Shown one piece after another: positions 17,162 to 25,893 of a stretch of DNA of 64,000 bases (positions are counted from its first letter, which is position 1; every line of letters starts with the position of its first letter). Position numbers and translations under genes: made by a program. The stretch comes from CAKZNE01 sp002695025. GTDB taxonomy: Bacteria > Bacteroidota > Bacteroidia > Flavobacteriales > Schleiferiaceae. The stretch covers positions 1-64,000 of the forward strand of contig CAJWML010000005.1 of NCBI GenBank assembly GCA_913043285.1, written 5' to 3'. The notes beneath the pieces are model-generated. The model did no database searches. It had not been told where the DNA came from and saw nothing but the letters and a program-made list of their open reading frames with translations.

Positions 17162-17905
17162 ATGTATCAAAGACCGTTACGCTTCAACCTCCTTCCCGAT
17201 GTGATTAAAAACCTGTTGATCATCAACGGGCTTTTCTTTGTAGCCACCTGGGTAATAGGAAGTACTTTCGGAAGAGATCTCGGCCAGATCCTGGGGCTAT
17301 ACCTTCCGGTATCTGAGCATTTTGAGCCCTACCAGCTGATTACCCACATGTTTATGCATGCCAACTTCTCACATATTTTCTTTAATATGTTCGCCTTATG
17401 GATGTTTGGGTATACCCTGGAGAATGTATGGGGCAGCAAACGATTTCTCATTTATTATATGGTTACCGGTTTTGGTGCCGCATTATTACACCTGGGTGTC
17501 AATTATTGGGAGTACATGAGCATACAGGACGCACTGAGCCCGGAACAGCTGAGTGTAGTGCTCCGGGAAGGGCAGGAACTCCTGTACCAGAACCGCAATT
17601 ATGTAGATGCCAGTATGGCCAAAGCCAACCTCCTATTAAACACTCCTACGGTAGGTGCCTCCGGAGCGGTATTCGGTGTGTTGCTGGCTTTTGGTATGAT
17701 GTTCCCCAACACGTACATTTACGTATATTTTGCAATCCCCATCAAGGCCAAGTACTTTGTAGCGATATACGGGGCTTTGGAGTTGTTCAGTGGAATACAG
17801 AACGACCCGGACAGCAACGTGGCACATTTTGCCCACCTGGGCGGAATGCTGTTTGGTTACCTGCTTATCCGCTACTGGCGGAGCCGGGGGATTAGTCATT
17901 ACTGA
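17162..17905 (+). CDS. Rhomboid intramembrane serine protease (first copy)
   Basis: A 247-residue polytopic membrane protease. Typical rhomboid features are HANFSHIFFNMFALW after the first helices (~62), the catalytic Ser in GASGAVFG (~168) and the catalytic His in HFAHLGGMLFG (~223). It starts immediately after the mutL stop. It carries an extra loop (~118-158) between two helices. The second rhomboid follows 8 bases later, and the pair is probably cotranscribed with mutL. Confidence 0.92.
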   Translation: MYQRPLRFNLLPDVIKNLLIINGLFFVATWVIGSTFGRDLGQILGLYLPVSEHFEPYQLITHMFMHANFSHIFFNMFALWMFGYTLENVWGSKRFLIYYMVTGFGAALLHLGVNYWEYMSIQDALSPEQLSVVLREGQELLYQNRNYVDASMAKANLLLNTPTVGASGAVFGVLLAFGMMFPNTYIYVYFAIPIKAKYFVAIYGALELFSGIQNDPDSNVAHFAHLGGMLFGYLLIRYWRSRGISHY

Positions 17906-17913
17906 TTTGTACA

Positions 17914-18795
17914 ATGGCTGGAATTCGCAACGAAATAAAACGCTATTTCAACGAGGGCGATGCCCTTGCTAAACTAATCCTTATAAACCTGGGAGTGTAC
18001 CTGGTGTATATCCTCCTCAACATTATCGGTACTCTTACCCAAACCGGTATACAATCTTTTTTTGACAACTGGCTGGTGCTTCCCAGTGACCTTGGACGCC
18101 TAGCCACCCGTCCGTGGACCCTGGTAACCTATATGTTCACTCACCAGGGTTTCCTGCATATTCTTTTCAACATGCTGTACCTCTATTTTGCGGGGACGCT
18201 TTTTATGCAGTACCTGGGGGGACGCAGGCTTTTGAGTGTTTACCTGATGGGAGGACTCATTGGGGCCATTCTGTACGTACTAGCTTATAATATATTCCCA
18301 TTCTTTAGTGAAGCAGTGGCCGGGTCTACCAACCGGGGTGCTTCGGCTGGGGTAATGGCTATCCTGGTGGCTATAGCCACCTATGCCCCTGACTTCAGGG
18401 TGCGCCTGTTCTTTGTGGTGGAAGTAAAGCTATGGGTGGTAGCTGTACTAGCCGTATTCCTGGACCTGGCTTTCCTGCCGGACAATAATGCGGGTGGCCA
18501 TATCGCGCATCTTGGGGGTGCCCTGTTTGGTTATATAGCCATGCGCCAGCTAAAAGAAGGACGTGATATTACCGGAGGCTTCAGTAGTTTTATGGATGGT
18601 CTGGCAAATTTCTTTAAGCCCAAACCCAAGGTGCGAAAGGTATATACCAATACCAGGAGCGATTTCCAGTACCAGGAGCGCAAAGTACAAACGCAACAAC
18701 GTGTGGACGAGATCCTGGACAAGATCAATCGTTCAGGTTACGACAGTCTCTCCCGTGAGGAACGGGATTTTCTTTTTAAAGTAGGTAAGGACTGA
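17914..18795 (+). CDS. Rhomboid intramembrane serine protease (second copy)
   Basis: A 293-residue rhomboid with HQGFLHILFNMLYLYF (~76), catalytic Ser in GASAGVMAI (~144) and catalytic His in GHIAHLGGALFGY (~198). The Gly after the catalytic Ser is replaced by Ala. It has a basic, soluble C-terminal tail (~228-293) ending in EERDFLFKVGKD, a feature common in Bacteroidota rhomboids. It differs clearly from its neighbour, so this is an old duplication or two distinct subfamilies. Its stop overlaps the next start as TGATG. Confidence 0.9.
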   Translation: MAGIRNEIKRYFNEGDALAKLILINLGVYLVYILLNIIGTLTQTGIQSFFDNWLVLPSDLGRLATRPWTLVTYMFTHQGFLHILFNMLYLYFAGTLFMQYLGGRRLLSVYLMGGLIGAILYVLAYNIFPFFSEAVAGSTNRGASAGVMAILVAIATYAPDFRVRLFFVVEVKLWVVAVLAVFLDLAFLPDNNAGGHIAHLGGALFGYIAMRQLKEGRDITGGFSSFMDGLANFFKPKPKVRKVYTNTRSDFQYQERKVQTQQRVDEILDKINRSGYDSLSREERDFLFKVGKD

Positions 18796-19880
18796 TGGCC
18801 GGGCAGAAGCGATCTTTTCTTGATGGAGTCATTTACTTTATCAACATTTTGTCGGCCTTGGGCTTGCTTGCCTCCTATCTTGCTTATTATTTCAACCCCA
18901 AGTGGTTTACCTTTTTCTCTTTTGCTGCACTGGCCTATCCGGTTTTATTATTGCTCAACCTGATCTTTATATTTTACTGGCTTCTCCGGTTTAAGCTCAA
19001 GCTGTTGTTTCCGTTGATCTGTATTGGGGTAGGTTATTTTCACCTGGCACGCTTATACCAATGGGGTTCGCCCAATAAAGTGGTTAATCCGGGTGAGAGC
19101 TTTAAAGTGATGACCTATAATGTACGCATGTTCAACGTGTACAAATGGATTGAAGAAGACGGTATACCCGAAAGGATACAAAACCTCATTACTACCGAAG
19201 CCCCGGATGTACTGATGCTGCAAGAGTTTTACAAATCTGACCAAACCCCGGACCTGGGCTATCCTTACGATTTTACCAAGTTGACCAACGATGGACGCAA
19301 TTACGGTTTAACCATACTTTCCAAATTTCCCATAGAAGGAACGGGCACCCTCCAGTATACCGAACCCCTGGAAGGCGAACCCCCGGTAAACAATGAGTTC
19401 ATTTATGCGGACATCGTATGGAAAGGCCGGACCGTTCGTTTTATCAACGTACATCTGGCTTCCGTGGGCCTGGGTGCCAATGACTACAAACGCCTGGAAA
19501 ACCCTAACGAGGGAAGCCAGGAAGAGATCACCAATGGTTTTTTAAAGATCATCAAACGGTTGCACTGGGCTTTCCAGAGGCGGGGTGAACAAATAGAAGC
19601 TCTGGAACGAGCCATTGCAGATAGCCCGCACCCGGTGGTGTTATGTGGCGACTTCAATGATACTCCACAATCTTACACCTATCATCGTATTGACCTTGCT
19701 CTGAAGGATAGCTTTATGGAAGCCGGGAGCGGTTTTAGTAAATCCTATGCCCGAGGCCCGGTACCTTTGCGTATTGACTACATCTTCCACTCTGACGAGT
19801 TCCACGTAAACAACTATAATGTGGTCCATGAAAAACTTTCTGATCACTATCCGGTGATCTCAGAACTGGAGTTCCGTTAG
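18795..19880 (+). CDS. Membrane-anchored endonuclease/exonuclease/phosphatase (EEP) family protein
   Basis: A 361-residue protein with two to three N-terminal transmembrane helices (residues ~10-85) and a C-terminal EEP domain. The domain shows MTYNVRMFN (~106), MLQEFY with the metal-binding Glu (~140), CGDFNDTPQ (~284) and a terminal SDHYPV (~347). The family covers DNases and phosphodiesterases; the substrate is unknown, and the predicted topology would place the domain in the periplasm. It ends the run from 15066 and overlaps the convergent stop of the next gene (shared TTAG). Confidence 0.87.
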   Translation: MAGQKRSFLDGVIYFINILSALGLLASYLAYYFNPKWFTFFSFAALAYPVLLLLNLIFIFYWLLRFKLKLLFPLICIGVGYFHLARLYQWGSPNKVVNPGESFKVMTYNVRMFNVYKWIEEDGIPERIQNLITTEAPDVLMLQEFYKSDQTPDLGYPYDFTKLTNDGRNYGLTILSKFPIEGTGTLQYTEPLEGEPPVNNEFIYADIVWKGRTVRFINVHLASVGLGANDYKRLENPNEGSQEEITNGFLKIIKRLHWAFQRRGEQIEALERAIADSPHPVVLCGDFNDTPQSYTYHRIDLALKDSFMEAGSGFSKSYARGPVPLRIDYIFHSDEFHVNNYNVVHEKLSDHYPVISELEFR

Positions 19881-21148
19881 GTTTTAGCCCGGTAGGGCCG
19901 TGCCTGCATAGCGCACAGGACCATAGCCGGCCATACTGCCAGCATGAAACGGGAAGCGTTAATAGGCCCGGTGATAAACACCACATAGGTTATTAAACCT
20001 GCCAAAGCCCATTTCCACCTGTAATCTACGCCACGCCTGAACAGGAATACTAGTATACCCGCTAAAAGCAATAACTTATTGATGAAACTCACCATCAACA
20101 GAGTCAGGTAAAAAACCGGCATCTCACCCAAAACTTCGGGGATGCCTTTCATACCTTTTTCATTCAAAACCTTAAGGAAACCCAAGGTATCATCCTTTCC
20201 GAGGAAGGTTCGCACATCGAAATTACCCGGGTCCAGCACACCACGTACCGAACCTTTGATATGAAACCAAATATAGGTTCCCCAACTACGCCCCATTTCC
20301 CGCAATGCCGTTTCCTGCATGTAATCAGCCTTAGCTGGAAATGAAGTTAAATTCTCCAAACGATTATGTGCCTCATCACTGCTATTCTCGGCATATTCCA
20401 CACCCCGGGTTTCCAGGTTAAAATAGTAGGCATTGTAATCCAGGAGGTTGATATAGCTTATACTGGAAAAATGGGCCTTTCCCGTTACTTCCCGGTTTCG
20501 TACAAACCAAACGCCTACCAGCAGTAATGGCAGCAAGGCAGCCGTGAATTGCCTGCGATGACCGATCAGCCAGAATACCAGGTTAATCACTACAAAAGGA
20601 AAAAATACCGGCTTGGTAAATACAGCCAATGCCAACAGACAGTTATATACCCACGCCCACCTTCTGCCCTCTTTTAAAAAGCGATGATAGCTATAGATCA
20701 TAGTCGTAACCAGGGCAACCAGCAATACTTCGGACATAATGCTATTCACATAAATAAACCATGAAACACTGCTGCTTACCAGTACTCCAAACCACAACGG
20801 ATGATAAAACCCCCGCTCTATTAGCGTTTTACGGAGCAGGTATACCGTGAATAGTGACAAGCCATTCTGGAGAAGCAGTATCCCTGTAAAAAATGTATTG
20901 GCTCCGGTGAGCCATAGCAGGAAAGGGTAAAGAGGTGGCCTTTTACTAAAATCGAAGTAATTGACCGGCTCACTGAGATCACCGCAATAAGCCAGGTAAC
21001 CAGCACTGATATTACGCGCCTGCCTGAGATACTCCCAGGAATCGTTGAGCAGGTTGGGGCCGCCTACTAGTGCATACACCAGGTAAAGCAAATGAAGGCT
21101 TAGGGCCCATATCCAGAAATTACGTTGCGAAACCTGCGTAGCTACCAT
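19877..21148 (-). CDS. Polytopic membrane glycosyltransferase (GT39/ArnT-like)
   Basis: A 423-residue protein with about ten hydrophobic helices. After the first helix it has LNDSWEYLRQARN (~31), where the Asp-containing loop resembles the catalytic first periplasmic loop of GT-C enzymes such as PMT/ArnT. Such enzymes move sugars from polyprenyl-phosphate donors. Donor and target are unknown. ATG 21148 is preferred to the TTG one codon upstream. Confidence 0.7.
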   Translation of the reverse strand: MVATQVSQRNFWIWALSLHLLYLVYALVGGPNLLNDSWEYLRQARNISAGYLAYCGDLSEPVNYFDFSKRPPLYPFLLWLTGANTFFTGILLLQNGLSLFTVYLLRKTLIERGFYHPLWFGVLVSSSVSWFIYVNSIMSEVLLVALVTTMIYSYHRFLKEGRRWAWVYNCLLALAVFTKPVFFPFVVINLVFWLIGHRRQFTAALLPLLLVGVWFVRNREVTGKAHFSSISYINLLDYNAYYFNLETRGVEYAENSSDEAHNRLENLTSFPAKADYMQETALREMGRSWGTYIWFHIKGSVRGVLDPGNFDVRTFLGKDDTLGFLKVLNEKGMKGIPEVLGEMPVFYLTLLMVSFINKLLLLAGILVFLFRRGVDYRWKWALAGLITYVVFITGPINASRFMLAVWPAMVLCAMQARPYRAKT

Positions 21149-21183
21149 CAACTAAGGGAAACTAGTGTAGGGTGCTAACATAC

Positions 21184-21215
21184 AAAAAAGCCCCGCCCCG
21201 TTAAGGGGGCAGGGC
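21184..21215 (-). terminator. Intrinsic terminator of the peroxiredoxin gene
   Basis: On the minus strand GCCCTGCCCC pairs with GGGGCGGGGC (one G-U pair) around a six-base loop and is followed by TTTTTT. It lies 24 bases past the stop of the 2-Cys peroxiredoxin gene. Confidence 0.85.
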
Positions 21216-21239
21216 CAGTTACAATAAACCAAGAGGTTC

Positions 21240-21872
21240 TTAGTTCTCGCTCAGGTAAGAAGCTACACCTTCATGGGTGGCGTTCATTCCTGATTTACCT
21301 TCGTTCCAGTTTGCAGGGCATACTTCACCTTTTTCTTCAACAAACTGTAAAGCCTTCACCATACGGATAGCCTCATCTACGTTACGGCCCAATGGCAGGT
21401 CGTTAACGATCTGGTGACGTACAATACCATCCCGGTCAATAAGGAACAGACCACGGTAAGCCACCATTTCACCTTCGGCTTTCAACTCATCATTTTCATC
21501 GTAGTAGTAACTACCGGCCAACACATCATAGTTAGCGGAAATGGTTTTGTTGGTATCAGCAACCAAAGGATAGGTGATACCTTCAATACCGCCTTTATCC
21601 TTGGGTACCTGTAACCAACCCCAATGTGATTGTTCGGTATCCGTGGAAACAGCTACTACCTCAACCCCAAGCTTTTCAAAATCAGCCTTGCGAGACTGGA
21701 ATGCATGCAATTCAGTAGGACATACAAAGGTGAAATCCTTAGGATAGAAGAAAAGGATAACGTGCTTTTTTCCGATGTACTGATCCAGTGAGAAATCCTC
21801 TACGATCTCCTCACCATTGATCACTGCTGAAGCTTTGAACTGTGGGGCTTTTCTGCCTACGAGTACTCCCAT
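21240..21872 (-). CDS. 2-Cys peroxiredoxin, AhpC/Prx1 type
   Basis: A 210-residue thiol peroxidase. The peroxidatic Cys is in FTFVCPTELHAF (~residue 51), and the resolving Cys is in the C-terminal GEVCPANW (~189). Length and C-terminal tail match typical 2-Cys peroxiredoxins that reduce H2O2 and organic peroxides with thioredoxin or AhpF. No ahpF is adjacent, so reduction probably relies on thioredoxin. It has its own promoter box and a strong terminator, so it is a single-gene unit. Confidence 0.93.
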   Translation of the reverse strand: MGVLVGRKAPQFKASAVINGEEIVEDFSLDQYIGKKHVILFFYPKDFTFVCPTELHAFQSRKADFEKLGVEVVAVSTDTEQSHWGWLQVPKDKGGIEGITYPLVADTNKTISANYDVLAGSYYYDENDELKAEGEMVAYRGLFLIDRDGIVRHQIVNDLPLGRNVDEAIRMVKALQFVEEKGEVCPANWNEGKSGMNATHEGVASYLSEN

Positions 21873-21935
21873 TTGTTTCTTTTTTAATTATGATTATTTG
21901 ATTTAACTATTCAATTTTTATTTTAATAGCGATTG

Positions 21936-21943
21936 CAAATATA
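21936..21943 (-). promoter_or_regulatory. -7 box of the peroxiredoxin gene
   Basis: A perfect TATATTTG on the minus strand lies 63 bases before the ATG, leaving an A/T-rich leader of about 55 bases. AAAGC and GCTTT half-sites flank a short spacer just upstream (21947-21962); an operator role is only a guess. Confidence 0.5.
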
Positions 21944-22020
21944 TAGAAAGCTTAACCGCTTTAAAATGAAACGGTATTAGTTCTTTCTATTACGCTATTT
22001 GGTTTCAACAATAGGATAGC

Positions 22021-22713
22021 CTATAAAGTGAACCAAGCCAACATTACCGCTAAAAGGGTAATGAATAATTTGGTAAAGTTAAAACGGTGCGACTGGTTGG
22101 ACTCAAAGAGTATGGTAGTGGATATGTGCAGGAAGATACCCAATACTATAGCCGTGATCTCGCGGCTATAATCCACAAGAAACGCAAAGGTTTCTCCCAG
22201 GAAAACCCCCAAAGGGGCAATCAACGCAAAGCCCAGCATAAAAAGAATGATCTTCCAGGCACTGCTGAAAACCTCGGCTACCATCACGTACAGGATAAGA
22301 CTTACAGGAACCTTATGGATTACAATGGCCCAAAGCAGTGTATGATCTCCGTGTTCACCGTGGGTACCTACCGGCAAACTTTCCAGTAAGGCATGCAGAT
22401 AAAGACTCGCTATTATGGATAAAGGTATTCCCTTATTGCGGAACATCTCGATATGGCTGTGGCCATGTTCCACGCCTTTGGAAAAAAACTCCAGGATGAG
22501 TTGCAGAAAAAAGCCACCCATAATAAAGAGACCAACCTTTCCGTCACCATCCTGATAGATCTCAGGGATAAGGTGAAATACGGCTATACTCAGCAGGTAG
22601 GCCCCGCTAAAGGTGAGCAACATTTTTACCGCAGCCGTCCTGGGGTTGCGGATCATGGCGGCAATAAAACTGCCAACCGCCACAGAAGCAATAAGATAAA
22701 TGTAGTTCAGCAT
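22021..22713 (-). CDS. ZIP-family divalent metal transporter
   Basis: A 230-residue membrane protein with about eight helices. It has a His-rich cytoplasmic stretch (EHGHSHIEMF, ~95) and a metal-site helix HALLESLPVG (~120) followed by THGEHGDH and HKVP (~143). These fit the ZIP (ZupT-like) family for uptake of Zn, Fe or Mn. A TTG at 22752 would add 13 residues, but ATG 22713 begins directly with the first helix and is preferred. Confidence 0.85.
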   Translation of the reverse strand: MLNYIYLIASVAVGSFIAAMIRNPRTAAVKMLLTFSGAYLLSIAVFHLIPEIYQDGDGKVGLFIMGGFFLQLILEFFSKGVEHGHSHIEMFRNKGIPLSIIASLYLHALLESLPVGTHGEHGDHTLLWAIVIHKVPVSLILYVMVAEVFSSAWKIILFMLGFALIAPLGVFLGETFAFLVDYSREITAIVLGIFLHISTTILFESNQSHRFNFTKLFITLLAVMLAWFTL

Positions 22714-22813
22714 GCCGGATAAAGTGAAGCAAATAAAATCAATCGTGCCCAATTTGGAAAGCTGCGGAAATTAGAGTTGAATGCTGCATAGCATTTATCT
22801 ATGTGTGACCCTG

Positions 22814-23602
22814 CTACCAACCGGCAAAATTGCCCACAACTTGTGGTATATTCAGCAATACTACCGCTGAAACTGACAAGATCACTATGAGCAGCCAGCG
22901 TACGTACAAATTAGCCTTGGGCATATACAGTATATACCGCGCGCCCACTACTGCACCTATACCCTGCCCGAGGGCCATGGCGAATCCTGGTTCCCAGCGC
23001 ATATCACCACTGAACCAGAAAATAAAAAAGGCAGGCACCACAAAAATAAAGGTGAGTACCAGCTTAATGATATTTGCATCACGCAGGCTGTATTCTGCCA
23101 CCAATACCAACACACTCAGTAAAATAATACCGATCCCCATTTGAATAAAGCCTCCGTACACTGCCGTCAGAAAAATGGCTATCCAGTTGAAGGTAGTTTT
23201 ATGACTTTTGGAAACATTGGTAGCCTTCAACCATTTTTTGGGCTTATTCAAAAGTGTAAACAACAGGATTACCATAAACCCACCGATGGTATACTGAAGT
23301 ACATCCGGGTCAATATCAACGGCCAGAAAGGCCCCGATAATAGAACCCAGAATGGAAGGAATGATAAACCAGAAGCTATCGCGAAACATCAAGCCCGTGC
23401 GCTTGGTACGCCTCAGGCTGACTACCGCTGTAAAAGTTTGCAATAAGGCACCAATTCGATTAGTGGCATTGGCCACATTGGCTGGCATGCCGGTAAAAAT
23501 CAGTAAGCTCAGGGTAATAGCTGAACCGTTGCCGGCCAGGGTATTGATAACCCCTGCCAGAAGTCCGCCTCCAAAAAGCATGAGGTATTCCGCTACAGAC
23601 AA
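22814..23602 (-). CDS. TauE/SafE family membrane permease
   Basis: A 262-residue protein with about eight hydrophobic helices in two halves. It carries the family's early GGGLLAGVINTLAGNGSA (~10-28) and a second-half YGGFIQMGIGIILL (~148). TauE/SafE (COG0730) proteins export sulfite, sulfoacetate or other small organosulfur anions. The substrate here is unknown. The start is TTG 23602; ATG 23581 seven codons later is also possible. Confidence 0.82.
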   Translation of the reverse strand: MSVAEYLMLFGGGLLAGVINTLAGNGSAITLSLLIFTGMPANVANATNRIGALLQTFTAVVSLRRTKRTGLMFRDSFWFIIPSILGSIIGAFLAVDIDPDVLQYTIGGFMVILLFTLLNKPKKWLKATNVSKSHKTTFNWIAIFLTAVYGGFIQMGIGIILLSVLVLVAEYSLRDANIIKLVLTFIFVVPAFFIFWFSGDMRWEPGFAMALGQGIGAVVGARYILYMPKANLYVRWLLIVILSVSAVVLLNIPQVVGNFAGW

Positions 23603-23647
23603 GATTCCGGATTTTTGGCGAAGATACAGATTTGCCCACGGCAGTGA

Positions 23648-25432
23648 CTAACGGCTAAAGTCGGCCTTGTGCATTCCCCAGCGCAATATCCAAAAGCTCA
23701 AAAGGAACACTCCGCTCCACATAGCGAAGGGCATCCACTCCTGAAAGATCAGGTAGCCAATAAGGAATAAGGCTGCATATACCATAACCACTCCCGAAAG
23801 CCAGCAAACAAAGAGATAGGAAACCGTAACCGGTTTATCCCCGGTTCTCCGGATAGGTTTCCACCAACCTCCGGGCTTTACTTTTTCATAGAACGATTGC
23901 AGAGTAGCCTTGTCGGTAGGTGCAGTTACATACGTAGCTATCAGCCATACCACCGTAGTAAATACCACGGTAAAAATAAAAGCCCCGTTCTGGGCAAAGA
24001 ACTCTTCCGGAAGCCATTGGGGTAAAACGTAGTTGGCAATAACCAGTCCCAGTACCGGAGCCAAAGTGGCAACCAACTCGCTCCAAGCATTGATTCGCCA
24101 CCAGTACCAACGTAGTATCAAAACCATACCCAGCCCGGCACCGCTGGCAATCAGGAATTGTGCAGCTGTGTCTATCATAGTGATCTGTGAAGTTACCACC
24201 AGCCCTACTATCATAATAAGTACGGTAAGCACACGTCCAGCTTTTACATAAGCCTTCTCAGCCACTGCTTCACTTTCAAACTCATTTTCCCTTTTTATAA
24301 ACCGTTTGTACAGGTCGTTGGTAAGGTAACTGGCTCCCCAGTTGAGCTGCGTAGAAATGGTGCTCATATACGCTGAAAAGAAACCAACCAGCAACAAACC
24401 TTTTACCCCGGTAGGGAGATAATCACGCATGGCCATAATAAAGCCTTTCCTGGATTCCTCTATGGGCAGATCCGGGTACAGTACCAATGCGCATAAACCT
24501 ACTATGATCCAGGGCCAGGGGCGTAAACAGTAGTGTGCAATCTGAAAGAAAAGACTGGAGTATACCGCGTTCTTTTCATCTTTGGCACTCATCATACGCT
24601 GGGAAATATACCCTCCGCCACCGGGTTCATTACCGGGGTACCAACTGGCCCACCATTGTAAAACAATATACGAGAAGAAGGCTCCGGCTGAAAGCGAAAA
24701 AGTACCCACAGCCACATCTGAAACTCCCGAAATGGTGGGAAAAAGATCCAGCCGCCAGGCCGGCAGTTTGGCCTTTAATCCTGCCACACCTCCTACCTCG
24801 GGGGTATCCAGAACAATCACCGCCAGAATAATGCAGCCTGCCATGGCAATAACAAACTGTACAAAATCCGTCATGGCGATGCCCAACAAACCCGCCACAG
24901 AACTGTAAACAGCCACCAGTACCATAGCCCCGGCAACCATCCAAAAAGCGGTTTGATAGGGTATTTCAAAAAATACTTCGAGTATGGAGATGAGCGCTGC
25001 ATTTACCCACCCAATGATGATGGTGTTCAGGAACAAACCCAGGTATACCGACTTTACCCCACGGAGGAGCCTTGCTACAGGTCCGCTGTAACGGAGTTCC
25101 AAAAATTCCAGTTCTGTAAGAATATTAGCCCTGCGCCAGAGCCGCGCAAAAAAGAAAGTGGTCAGCATACCTCCTATCAGCATGTTCCACCACAGCCAGT
25201 TTCCGGAAACCCCGTGTTGAGCGATCTTTTCAGTTACCCACAGCGGAGTATCCGCAGCAAAGGTAGTGGCCACCATGCTTACCCCGGCAATATACCAGGG
25301 CAGGTTACGGCCACCCAGGAAAAAATCACTGAGACTGTTACCAGCCTTTGCCCTAAAGCTTATACCAATGATAATAAAGCCTGCCAGGCACGCTACCAGG
25401 ATGATCCAATCCAGAAGTTCAAGGTTTGCCAT
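23648..25432 (-). CDS. Sodium:solute symporter family protein
   Basis: A 594-residue transporter with about 13-14 hydrophobic helices and the LeuT-like fold of the SSS family. It begins with LDWIILVACLAGFI and has a GGRNLPWYIAGVSMVATTFAADTP-type segment near residues 40-64. SSS members use the Na+ gradient to import sugars, amino acids, nucleosides or organic acids. The substrate cannot be assigned. No catabolic genes adjoin it, and its neighbours are other transporters in the same orientation. Confidence 0.88.
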   Translation of the reverse strand: MANLELLDWIILVACLAGFIIIGISFRAKAGNSLSDFFLGGRNLPWYIAGVSMVATTFAADTPLWVTEKIAQHGVSGNWLWWNMLIGGMLTTFFFARLWRRANILTELEFLELRYSGPVARLLRGVKSVYLGLFLNTIIIGWVNAALISILEVFFEIPYQTAFWMVAGAMVLVAVYSSVAGLLGIAMTDFVQFVIAMAGCIILAVIVLDTPEVGGVAGLKAKLPAWRLDLFPTISGVSDVAVGTFSLSAGAFFSYIVLQWWASWYPGNEPGGGGYISQRMMSAKDEKNAVYSSLFFQIAHYCLRPWPWIIVGLCALVLYPDLPIEESRKGFIMAMRDYLPTGVKGLLLVGFFSAYMSTISTQLNWGASYLTNDLYKRFIKRENEFESEAVAEKAYVKAGRVLTVLIMIVGLVVTSQITMIDTAAQFLIASGAGLGMVLILRWYWWRINAWSELVATLAPVLGLVIANYVLPQWLPEEFFAQNGAFIFTVVFTTVVWLIATYVTAPTDKATLQSFYEKVKPGGWWKPIRRTGDKPVTVSYLFVCWLSGVVMVYAALFLIGYLIFQEWMPFAMWSGVFLLSFWILRWGMHKADFSR

Positions 25433-25538
25433 ACAGCAAGAATAATAAGAATTTCAATATGCCCCGCCAAGAAGGATGGGCTCCGGAGATGGCTAAAGAC
25501 CTTTCAATTCGTAATTTTACTCCCTTAAACCGTAGTAC

Positions 25539-25880
25539 ATGAAAAAATTACTGGCCTGCGCAGCTTTGCTGGCCGTGGCCTGCTCACAAGAAAACAAGAG
25601 CCCTGTAGACCCCTATATTACTGACTCTGAGATATACACTACCAACCTTAAAAACCGTAAGGTGTATGGTGTACGCCTGTTCTTTTACAGCCCTGATGGC
25701 AGGCCTAAGAATCTGGGCTACCAGGTGAGCTTTTACCAGGGAGACAAAGTTTGGATAGATACGGTGATGGCCGAGATCAACCCCGGTGACACCCTGGAAG
25801 GTGAAGTGGTTTTCACCGAGTCCCGGTATGATAAAAAGAAAGATGTAAGCTTCAAAACCAAGTCTTTTGAGGTTGAATAA
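25539..25880 (+). CDS. Small lipoprotein of unknown function
   Basis: A 113-residue protein with a type II signal peptide. The N-terminus MKKLLACAALLAVACSQ contains the lipobox AVAC with Cys at 15. The mature part is beta-rich and ends without a membrane helix. I do not recognise a family. A TAATTTTA box (25512-25519) lies 19 bases before the ATG. The methyltransferase gene follows 13 bases later and may be cotranscribed. Confidence 0.75.
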   Translation: MKKLLACAALLAVACSQENKSPVDPYITDSEIYTTNLKNRKVYGVRLFFYSPDGRPKNLGYQVSFYQGDKVWIDTVMAEINPGDTLEGEVVFTESRYDKKKDVSFKTKSFEVE

Positions 25881-25893
25881 CGACTCTATACCG

